In this document: one piece after another, positions 1 to 5,185 of the stretch
How positions within the stretch are numbered: position 1 is the first letter of the stretch
Layout of the letters: every line of letters starts with the position of its first letter
Origin: CAUJGQ01 sp038325665
GTDB taxonomy: Bacteria; Chloroflexota; Dehalococcoidia; CAUJGQ01
Direction of reading: 5' to 3'
Length of the DNA: 6,964 nt
Assembly (NCBI GenBank): GCA_038325665.1
Contig: JBBQJF010000284.1
Location: 1 to 6,964, forward strand
Notes under the pieces: generated by a model
Seen by the model: the letters and a program-made list of their open reading frames with translations, nothing else
The model's database searches: none
What the model was told of the DNA's origin: nothing
Program-made: the position numbers and the translations under genes

Positions 1-180
1 GCGCCCCCCCCGGGGCGGGTCACACGGGCGGGGGCGTCGGCCGCGTCCCCCCCCTCACCGTAGGGTCAGGCGCGCGGGGCCCGCCCCGCCGCCCCCCGGC
101 CTCGCCCGGCTCCGCGCGCCGGCGTCGGGCGCGAGCCTGCCGCCGCGACGGTGCCGGCGGCCTCCACCCCCCCTCCCGCG
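1..180. other. Extremely GC-rich, C-run-rich tract at the left edge
   Basis: By direct count about 88% of bases 1-180 are G or C, against about 57% in bases 481-540 of the same gene. The tract has runs of eight C at 4-11 and 47-54 and seven C at 167-173. In the dnaX frame it encodes an Ala/Pro/Arg/Gly-rich linker, and all three forward frames give similar low-complexity sequence, so the frame cannot be chosen from composition. Homopolymers like these are prone to indel errors. Confidence 0.6.
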
Positions 181-807
181 CTGACGCCCGTGGTGGCCGC
201 GCCGACCGCGGTGGAGAGTTTGCGCGAGCGACTCGGCATGACCGCGCACACGCCGGTGGAACCGGTGGAGCCGAGCCGGGCCGCGGAATCGCCGCCCGCC
301 GCGGCGGGCGCCGGCGCGCAACCGGGATCGGACGGCATGAGCACCGATCTGCCGGCGGAAACCGGCGAGGAACCGTCCGGTGATGCCCGCGCGGGCGGTG
401 GGAGTGAGCGGGGCGGCACAGCAGGTGAGGCGCCACGCGGCGAATTGTCGCTGGAGGACGCGCGGGCGCTATTCCGCCAGATCTACGAGGCGGCGAAAAG
501 CACACGGTCCGCGATTCAAGGCTTCCTCAACAGTGGATGCGACATCATCGCCATCGACCGTCATACGATCACCTTGGGCTTTGAGTTCGCATGGATACCG
601 GAGAAGTTACTACCCGGAACCCAGGCGCATCGCGCGCTCAGCGCGGTGGTCGAGGAAGTACTGGGCGGCCATTTCGAGGTACAATGTGTCCACGCGCCGG
701 GGGTGGAAAATCGATTGCGCGCCTCGCCACCCCGGCCGAGTCACTTGGCGGATGAGGCGCGCCGGCTTGGCCTACCGCGGATCGAGCGCGGGCCGGTTCG
801 GCCGTGA
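64..807 (+). CDS. dnaX: DNA polymerase III subunit gamma/tau, C-terminal part (5' end missing or interrupted)
   Basis: This is the 3' portion of the clamp-loader subunit tau/gamma, which in the full protein is an AAA+ ATPase that loads the sliding clamp and links the replicase to the helicase. Only the Ala/Pro/Gly-rich linker and the small C-terminal domain are present. The domain lies at about nucleotides 442-694 and shows the family pattern: a helix (LSLEDARALFRQIYEAAKS), then AIQGFLNSGCDIIAID, a beta strand TLGFEF, the EKLLPG segment, and the ending GGHFEVQCV. The AAA+ ATPase and zinc modules would lie left of the window. The frame is open from 64 to the TGA at 805-807, but a TAG at 61-63 closes it upstream. 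The only local starts are GTG 151, GTG 190 and ATG 238, none with a clear ribosome binding site. I therefore read it as a fragment of a longer gene, with an indel in the C-rich tract or a real disruption. The position directly before ebfC-recR supports dnaX strongly. Confidence 0.75.
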   Translation, partial: GQARGARPAAPRPRPAPRAGVGREPAAATVPAASTPPPALTPVVAAPTAVESLRERLGMTAHTPVEPVEPSRAAESPPAAAGAGAQPGSDGMSTDLPAETGEEPSGDARAGGGSERGGTAGEAPRGELSLEDARALFRQIYEAAKSTRSAIQGFLNSGCDIIAIDRHTITLGFEFAWIPEKLLPGTQAHRALSAVVEEVLGGHFEVQCVHAPGVENRLRASPPRPSHLADEARRLGLPRIERGPVRP

Positions 808-832
808 GCGTTCGGCCGATGAGGAGACAGCC

Positions 833-1195
833 ATGAACCGACAGATGCGCCGCCACGGCGGCGGCGGTGGCGGCGGCGGTGGAATGGGTGGATTTGGCCC
901 GGATTTGCTCAAGCAGGCGCAAGAAATCCAGAACCAGATGCTCAAGGCCCAGACGGAGTTCGAAACCGCGACGATGGAAGCGACTGCCGGCGGCGGCGCG
1001 GTCAAAGTCGTGATGCAGGGCAACCACAAGGTTCACTCGATCACGATCGAACCCGAAGTGATCGACCCCGACGACGTGGAAATGCTGCAAGACCTGGTCA
1101 TGGCCGCCGTCAACGAATGCATCGATAAACTCGAGGCGAAACGCTCCGAGATGATGGGTCCACTGGCCGGCGGCCTCAAGCTGCCCGGCATATAG
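833..1195 (+). CDS. ebfC: YbaB/EbfC family nucleoid-associated protein
   Basis: This 120-residue protein belongs to the YbaB/EbfC family: small, dimeric, nucleoid-associated DNA-binding proteins almost always encoded between dnaX and recR. The family core is visible. It has an amphipathic helix (LLKQAQEIQNQMLKAQTEFE, about 25-44), the glycine hinge TAGGGAVKVVMQGNHKV (about 52-68), a strand with IEPEVIDPDDVEMLQDLV (about 73-90), and a C-terminal helix followed by LAGGLKLPGI. The N-terminus is longer than usual, with a basic MNRQMRRH segment and nine consecutive glycines at 9-17. The start at ATG 833 is supported by GAGGAG at 821-826, six bases upstream. ATG 845 (Met5) and ATG 884 (Met18) are less well placed. 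It lies 25 bases after the dnaX stop and is probably cotranscribed with it. The specific role in this organism is inferred from family and position. Confidence 0.93.
   Translation: MNRQMRRHGGGGGGGGGMGGFGPDLLKQAQEIQNQMLKAQTEFETATMEATAGGGAVKVVMQGNHKVHSITIEPEVIDPDDVEMLQDLVMAAVNECIDKLEAKRSEMMGPLAGGLKLPGI
857..880 (+). repeat. 12-bp perfect tandem duplication encoding poly-glycine in ebfC
   Basis: GGCGGCGGCGGT occurs twice in direct tandem (857-868 and 869-880), followed by GGA. Together they encode the nine-glycine run near the EbfC N-terminus. The unit is a multiple of three, so a change in copy number would alter the glycine count without shifting the frame. Confidence 0.8.
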
Positions 1196-1307
1196 GTCGC
1201 CAGCGTCACAAGGCGAGAGCGGACGGGCTGACCGCTCGTCGTGCGCCCAAGTCGCGCGGGCGCTCGCCGCTGTCGCTGCATGTTGGTACACTTGTTCTAT
1301 GACGAAC

Positions 1308-1313
1308 GGGGAG
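1308..1313 (+). promoter_or_regulatory. Ribosome binding site deciding the recR GTG start
   Basis: GGGGAG at 1308-1313 ends eight bases before GTG 1322. An AAGGA at 1315-1319 is too close to the start. The site supports GTG 1322 over the in-frame ATG at 1280, which would add 14 residues absent from typical RecR proteins. Confidence 0.6.
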
Positions 1314-1321
1314 TAAGGACC

Positions 1322-1936
1322 GTGCCGGACTCGACAACCGCCGCCGCGCCGGTGGCGAAGCTGATCGAAGAGTTCAATAAGCTGCCCGGTATCGGTCCCA
1401 AAAGCGCGCAACGGCTCGCCTATCATGTGTTGCGGGCGCCGGAAGATGATGCGCGCGCATTGGCGCACGCGATCGTGGACGTGAAAGAGCGGATCATCTT
1501 CTGCTCGGTATGCCAGAACATCACGGACGAGACGCCGTGCGGCATCTGCCGGAACGAGGCGCGTGATCACGGCGTCATCTGTGTCGTGGAAGAACCGCTG
1601 GACATTCTCGCGCTGGAACGCACTCGCTCATTCCGCGGCGTCTACCATGTGCTGCACGGTGTCGTCTCACCGCTGAACGGCATCACCGAGGACGACATCA
1701 AAGTGGCGGAGTTGATCGGCCGTGTCCGCGCCGGCGGTGTCACCGAGGTGATCCTGGCGATGAACCCGACGCTAGAAGGCGATGTGACCGTGATGACGAT
1801 CGAGCGCCGCGTCCACAAGGAGAGTCCGGCCGTGCGCACGACCCGGTTGGCGCGCGGCCTCTCGATCGGTTCTGACCTGGAATACGCCGACGAAGTCACG
1901 CTCACGCGGGCGCTCGAAGGACGGCAGCAGGTCTAG
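1322..1936 (+). CDS. recR: Recombination mediator protein RecR
   Basis: RecR forms a ring-shaped clamp that works with RecO (and RecF) to load RecA onto gapped single-stranded DNA during repair. The protein has 204 residues, close to the usual ~200. The order of parts is canonical: a helix-hairpin-helix with LPGIGPKSAQRLA at 21-33; a four-cysteine zinc finger at C61, C64, C73 and C76; a TOPRIM domain from about 84, with VVEEPLDILALER and the NPTLEGD loop at 148-154; then the C-terminal LARGLSIGSDLEYADEVTL region at 177-194. Residue 184 is Ser in GSDLE where many homologues have GGDLE or GGELE. The GTG start follows GGGGAG. The gene is third in the dnaX-ebfC-recR cluster, 126 bases after ebfC, a gap that could hold its own promoter, though I see no convincing one. 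A perfect hairpin spans its stop codon. Confidence 0.97.
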   Translation: MPDSTTAAAPVAKLIEEFNKLPGIGPKSAQRLAYHVLRAPEDDARALAHAIVDVKERIIFCSVCQNITDETPCGICRNEARDHGVICVVEEPLDILALERTRSFRGVYHVLHGVVSPLNGITEDDIKVAELIGRVRAGGVTEVILAMNPTLEGDVTVMTIERRVHKESPAVRTTRLARGLSIGSDLEYADEVTLTRALEGRQQV

Positions 1937-1950
1937 CCCGTGGCTAGACC
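1930..1950. repeat. Perfect 9-bp inverted repeat across the recR stop codon
   Basis: GGTCTAGCC (1930-1938) and GGCTAGACC (1942-1950) are exact reverse complements separated by CGT. The recR TAG stop (1934-1936) lies in the left arm, and the recO start follows 9 or 27 bases later depending on the start chosen. No T-run follows (GCCAATCG), so it does not look like a classical intrinsic terminator. It could be an RNA hairpin that tunes recO translation or stabilises the recR end, or a DNA operator. Function is unknown. Confidence 0.55.
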
Positions 1951-1977
1951 GCCAATCGCATGCCCCGTGGATCAGTG

Positions 1978-2772
1978 ATGAACACTCCCCGCGTGTATAA
2001 GACCGAGGCGGTCGTGCTCCGCCAGCGCCGGCTCGGTGAGGCGGACAAGATCCTCACGCTGTTCAGCGCCGATCTGGGCAAGTTCGACGCGGTCGCGAAG
2101 GGCGTGCGCCGGCCCGGCAGTCGGAAGGCCGGCCATGTTGAACTCCTGACCCATGCCTCGCTGATGCTCGCCCGTGGCAAAACACTTGATATCGTCACGC
2201 AGGCCGAGGCGCTCGAAACCTATCTTCCGCTACGTGAAGACCTACGCCGGTTGAGCTGCGGACTGTATGTCGCGGAGTTGACGGATCGACTGACCGTCGA
2301 GGCGCAGGACAGCTACCCGCTTTTCGTTCTCCTGGTCGAGACACTCGGCCGGCTGGCGAGCCACACCGATGTTGAGCTGGCGCTCCGGTTTTTCGAGTTG
2401 AACCTGCTCGGGATTACTGGGTATGAGCCACAGCTCTGGCGCTGCGTGCAGTGCCTCAACCCCTTGCAGCCGCTGGTCAACACGTTCAGTCCGATCGCGG
2501 GTGGCGTTGTCTGCCCCGCCTGCACGCCGGCCCAGTCGGGGCTTCGGCCGTTGTCGGTCAACGCGCTCAAGGTGCTGCGCCTGCTGCAAGCCGGACGGTT
2601 TAGCGAGGCAGCGCGCCTCCGCCTCGACCATGATCTTGCCATTGAGATCGAGGGGCACCTGCGCGGCGCGCTGCGGCTCTACACCGAGCGCGACCTGCGG
2701 TCGCTCGACTTCCTGAACGATATCCGCCGCGATCGGCCCACGCCGTCACGCTCCCAAGTCGTGCTAACATGA
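1978..2772 (+). CDS. recO: DNA repair protein RecO
   Basis: RecO binds single-stranded DNA and SSB, anneals complementary strands, and with RecR promotes RecA loading. The 264-residue protein begins with the family opening YKTEAVVLRQRRLGEADKIL (7-26). That belongs to an N-terminal OB-fold of about 80 residues containing VAKGVRRPGSR (39-49). A helical region follows (about 85-150) and then a zinc-binding Cys4 set at C156, C159, C179 and C182. The C-terminal helices carry the LRPLSVNALKVLRLL pattern (189-203). I chose ATG 1978 because it fits the usual RecO opening and has a weak GTGGA six bases upstream. In-frame ATG 1960 would add MPRGSV but has no ribosome binding site. It follows recR by 41 bases on the same strand, so cotranscription is likely. 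The immediate adjacency of recR and recO fits their physical partnership. Confidence 0.94.
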   Translation: MNTPRVYKTEAVVLRQRRLGEADKILTLFSADLGKFDAVAKGVRRPGSRKAGHVELLTHASLMLARGKTLDIVTQAEALETYLPLREDLRRLSCGLYVAELTDRLTVEAQDSYPLFVLLVETLGRLASHTDVELALRFFELNLLGITGYEPQLWRCVQCLNPLQPLVNTFSPIAGGVVCPACTPAQSGLRPLSVNALKVLRLLQAGRFSEAARLRLDHDLAIEIEGHLRGALRLYTERDLRSLDFLNDIRRDRPTPSRSQVVLT

Positions 2773-2856
2773 GCGCGAGCAGGCCGCGTGTTGCAATGGT
2801 GTGTCATTCGCCACGCCGGCCGGCCGCTCGGTCCGTCGAATCGTAAGCCATGCGCT

Positions 2857-2863
2857 GAAGGAG
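2857..2863 (+). promoter_or_regulatory. Strong Shine-Dalgarno fixing the zinc-ribbon gene start
   Basis: GAAGGAG at 2857-2863 ends six bases before ATG 2870. It is the best ribosome binding site in the window and rules out longer in-frame readings that begin near 2801. Confidence 0.75.
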
Positions 2864-2869
2864 CCAGCT

Positions 2870-3298
2870 ATGCCCGTCTATGAGTACTTCTGCCAGTCCT
2901 GCGATGGCGTGTTTGAGGCGCTGCGCTCGATTCGGGAATCGTCCGATCCGTCCACCTGCCCGGTGTGCAGCCGCGAGAGCCAGCGGATGATGACGACCCA
3001 ATTCGCGGCGTTCACGTATCGCGACGGGTACGCGCGTCGTATCCCCGATAAGGGCACGTACTGGCATCTCGGTAAAGAGGTGAAAAACCTGATCAGCGGC
3101 CCGGTACGACCAAACGAGCATCCCGAGATTAACAAGCCGGAGCCGGCGATCAAGCCGCTCAAGGGAGAGATCTCCGATGCGCGGGAGGCGCACCGCACGG
3201 CGGCGCAGATACAGGTGCAGGAAGCGACCGAGCGCCAGGCCCGCATCGCCGAGTACGAGTGGAACCAGCAGCACAAGCCGCAGAAACCGGAGTTGTAG
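2870..3298 (+). CDS. FmdB-type zinc-ribbon protein with long charged tail
   Basis: This 142-residue protein begins MPVYEYFCQSC, the hallmark of the FmdB/CxxC_CxxC putative regulatory family. C8, C11, C30 and C33 form one zinc ribbon over residues 1-40. The family has no well-established biochemical role; the name comes from a gene near formamidase genes. After the ribbon come a segment rich in aromatic and basic residues (TYRDGYARRIPDKGTYWHLG, about 49-68), a Pro/Lys-rich linker (about 78-98), and a charged, probably helical or coiled-coil stretch (about 99-131) with many Glu, Arg and Gln. Many family members end soon after the ribbon, so the tail is an extension. It lies 97 bases after recO, with its own strong ribosome binding site. 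I see no convincing promoter in that gap, so it may be the last gene of the block. There is no signal peptide or membrane segment. Confidence 0.88.
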   Translation: MPVYEYFCQSCDGVFEALRSIRESSDPSTCPVCSRESQRMMTTQFAAFTYRDGYARRIPDKGTYWHLGKEVKNLISGPVRPNEHPEINKPEPAIKPLKGEISDAREAHRTAAQIQVQEATERQARIAEYEWNQQHKPQKPEL

Positions 3299-3301
3299 GC
3301 T

Positions 3302-3320
3302 GGCGACGTTTGGCGGCGCC
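3302..3320. terminator. Candidate stem-loop between the convergent gene blocks
   Basis: The spacer between the plus-strand zinc-ribbon gene and the minus-strand prenyl synthase gene is only 25 bases. Bases 3302-3308 (GGCGACG) can pair with 3314-3320 (CGGCGCC) around a TTTGG loop, giving six Watson-Crick pairs and one A-G mismatch. No U-tract follows on either strand, so intrinsic termination is uncertain. The position is the main argument for a shared terminator. Confidence 0.25.
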
Positions 3321-3323
3321 GTC

Positions 3324-4295
3324 TCAGCTCTCGCGATCAAGGACGTGGTCGATAAGGTGGAGCAATGTCCGGTGCGCCTCCGAGTCAGGCAACTCCGCGA
3401 TGGCGTGCGCGGCGCGATCACCGAACTCCCGTGCCATCGCCTTCGAGCGGTCGAGCACATCAGCGGCGTGGATGGCGGCGATCGCGTCTTCGAGCAGCCG
3501 CTCGCGTCCCCGCCGCGCGTTGAACAGTCGCCGTACCGGATTGCGGCGGGAGGGATCGTCCTCCAACAACAGCAAGGATGGCAGCGTCAATGTCCCTTCC
3601 CGAAGGTCGCCGCCCACTGGTTTGCCCATGACCTCCTCGTTGCCGGTGAAGTCGAGAATATCGTCCACGATCTGGAATGCCATACCGAGGTTGAATCCGT
3701 AGTCGCGCAGCCCCTCGACCCATGGCTCGGGCGCACCGGACACGATCGCGCCGCCCTCGCAGGCGGTGCCGAGAAGCGACGCGGTCTTGCCGCCGATGCG
3801 CTGGAGGTAGTCGCCAATTCGCTTGCTGGCGTCGAAGGCGCTCACATCCTGATCAAGCTCACCCGTGGCCATCCGCATCAGCGTACGTGCGAATAAGCGG
3901 ATGACGCGCACGTTCCCAGTCCGCGCCACCAACTCGGCGGCATGGGCGAACATGAAATCGCCCAGCATGACACTCGGCGCGTTACTGAACAGCGCGTTGG
4001 CGGTGGCGCGGCCCCGCCGGGTGGCCGCCACGTCGATCACGTCATCGTGAACCAGCGTCGCCGTGTGCAGCACCTCGATGGACGCCGCCAGTGGAACGAG
4101 CAGCTCCAGGTCATAGTCTCGGAAGGTACCAGCGAGGAGGGCAAGCGCCGGGCGCACGCGTTTTCCACCGGCGCCCATCACCTGGCTGAGCATCCGCGCG
4201 AGCGGGCCGTATTCGACATCGCGGATTCCGCTCAGGATCGCCTCGACGCGCGCCATATCCTGCTGAACCGGCCCATACAGTGATTGAACAACCAT
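3324..4295 (-). CDS. Trans-polyprenyl diphosphate synthase (likely long-chain, quinone side chain)
   Basis: This enzyme adds isopentenyl diphosphate units head-to-tail to an allylic primer. The 323-residue protein has every hallmark of the all-alpha trans-prenyltransferase family. GGKRVRP (43-49) binds isopentenyl diphosphate. The first Asp-rich motif DDVID (84-88) lies in LVHDDVID, GKTASLLGTA is at 169-178, and the second Asp-rich motif DDILD (211-215) lies in FQIVDDILDFTGN. The basic GKPVGGDLREG region (224-234) is also intact. The fifth residue before the first Asp motif is Ala (ATLVHDD) rather than a bulky aromatic. In this family that favours long products (heptaprenyl to nonaprenyl), so a menaquinone side-chain role is the best inference; exact chain length cannot be read. 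ATG 4295 is preferred because a G-run lies about nine bases upstream. The upstream TTG at 4313 would add six residues and has no ribosome binding site. It is the third gene of the minus-strand block, 86 bases after the tatD-like gene. Confidence 0.93.
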   Translation of the reverse strand: MVVQSLYGPVQQDMARVEAILSGIRDVEYGPLARMLSQVMGAGGKRVRPALALLAGTFRDYDLELLVPLAASIEVLHTATLVHDDVIDVAATRRGRATANALFSNAPSVMLGDFMFAHAAELVARTGNVRVIRLFARTLMRMATGELDQDVSAFDASKRIGDYLQRIGGKTASLLGTACEGGAIVSGAPEPWVEGLRDYGFNLGMAFQIVDDILDFTGNEEVMGKPVGGDLREGTLTLPSLLLLEDDPSRRNPVRRLFNARRGRERLLEDAIAAIHAADVLDRSKAMAREFGDRAAHAIAELPDSEAHRTLLHLIDHVLDRES

Positions 4296-4360
4296 CGTGG
4301 CAACCCCCGCCAATTGGCCGAGTGATACGGCCGAGCGCCCGAGACAGTGGCCGTGCCGTC

Positions 4361-4402
4361 CTCAATTTCAATCGTCAGTGCTCAGTCGTCAGCCGTCAAT
4401 CG
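4361..4402. repeat. Degenerate short tandem-like tract (GTCAGT/CTCAGT units)
   Basis: The sequence between the prenyl synthase start and the tatD-like stop, running into the tatD 3' end, is built from near-repeats: CGTCAGTG, CTCAGTCGTCAGC, CGTCAATCG, with CTCAATTTCAATCG before them. Read on the plus strand in one frame it gives a QCSVVSRQS-like peptide. That peptide pattern is a familiar by-product of TCAGT-type intergenic repeats in many bacterial genomes (remembered pattern, not searched). The function of such tracts is unknown. Confidence 0.5.
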
Positions 4403-5185
4403 GAACAGCTTTCGTGCATTGGCCGTGGTGAACCGTGCGACACTCTCCGGCGGCTCGCCCCGCAGCTCCGCCACCTTGTGCAACGTCTCCACCATGTAGG
4501 CAGGCTCGTTGCGGGTGCGGCGGTGAGACTGCGGAGTCAGGTACGGGCAATCCGTTTCCAGCACCAGTGCTCCGGCAGGGACCGCGGCGGCGACCTCCTG
4601 GCCGCGGCGGTTATCCGGGTAAGTGACCGTGCCGGGAATCGAGATCACGACGCCCGCCTCGACGTAGCGGAGCGCTGCCTCTACCCCATAGGCGTAGCAG
4701 TGCATCACGCCAAACGGTTCCACCGCGCCCGCCTGCCGCCGCGCCCGCGCCCAGGGTTGCAGCATCTCGCGGGTGGCGTCCTCCGCGTCGCGGGAGTGAA
4801 TCACCGCGGGCAGGTCGAGTTCCGCGCACAAATCGAGCTGGCGCTGGAACACCGCGCGTTGCACGTCCGGCGGCGAGAGGTTTCGGAAGAAGTCGAGACC
4901 CATCTCGCCCAGCGCCACCACGAGTGGATCGCTCGCCATCGCCCTGAGTTCGTCCCAGTCCGCCGGCGTCGCGGCGGCGGCGTCATGGGGATGGATGCCG
5001 ACCGTCGCCCACATCCCGGGTCCCGACCGAGCGAGGGCGAGCGCCGCCCGATTGCTGACCGGGTCGGTGCCGACGACGATTATGGTCCCCACCCCGGCCG
5101 CGCGGGCGCGCACCAGCACCGCGTCGCGATCGCCGGCAAAGGCCTTGGCGTGGGGGTGTGCGTGGGTGTCGACGAGTGGGGTCAC
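4382..5185 (-). CDS. TatD-family metal-dependent hydrolase (putative deoxyribonuclease)
   Basis: This 267-residue protein of the amidohydrolase-like TIM-barrel superfamily belongs to the TatD/YcfH group. Characterised members are Mg-dependent 3'-5' DNA exonucleases or D-aminoacyl-tRNA deacylase-like enzymes. All metal ligands are visible: H8 and H10 in VDTHAH, E94 in GEMGLDFF, H130 in VIHSRDA, H162 in VMHCYAYG, and D212 in ETDCPYLTP. GIHPHD at 63-68 is also typical, and the length matches the family. The GTG start (5183-5185) overlaps the metG stop in the four bases GTGA, so translation is very likely coupled to metG. metG next to a tatD-like gene is a common arrangement, so a link with aminoacyl-tRNA quality control is possible but not shown. 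The last codons (LTADD) and the stop lie inside the short repeat tract at 4361-4402, so the C-terminal tip may be lineage-specific. In vivo substrate is unknown. Confidence 0.94.
   Translation of the reverse strand: MTPLVDTHAHPHAKAFAGDRDAVLVRARAAGVGTIIVVGTDPVSNRAALALARSGPGMWATVGIHPHDAAAATPADWDELRAMASDPLVVALGEMGLDFFRNLSPPDVQRAVFQRQLDLCAELDLPAVIHSRDAEDATREMLQPWARARRQAGAVEPFGVMHCYAYGVEAALRYVEAGVVISIPGTVTYPDNRRGQEVAAAVPAGALVLETDCPYLTPQSHRRTRNEPAYMVETLHKVAELRGEPPESVARFTTANARKLFRLTADD

Noticed and set aside
1212..1268. Nested GC-rich inverted repeats between ebfC and recR (GAGCGG/CCGCTC and GGCGAG/CTCGCC)
   Set aside because: Six-base arms of G and C are expected by chance in this composition. No T-run follows and the two pairings share a base, so I do not call a terminator or riboswitch.
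638..1570. Long minus-strand open frame (310 codons) under dnaX, ebfC and recR
   Set aside because: It covers three well-supported plus-strand genes and gives His/Arg/Ala-rich sequence with no family features. It is a GC-rich shadow frame.
1280..1936. Longer RecR starting at ATG 1280
   Set aside because: The added residues resemble no RecR N-terminus, while GTG 1322 has a well-spaced GGGGAG and gives the family's usual length.
2815..2824. GCCGGCCGGC palindrome upstream of the zinc-ribbon gene
   Set aside because: A short all-GC self-complementary string is common in such DNA and shows no promoter or operator context.
3177..3896. Plus-strand open frame opposite the prenyl synthase
   Set aside because: The opposite strand carries both Asp-rich motifs and full-length synthase homology; this frame has no coherent domain.
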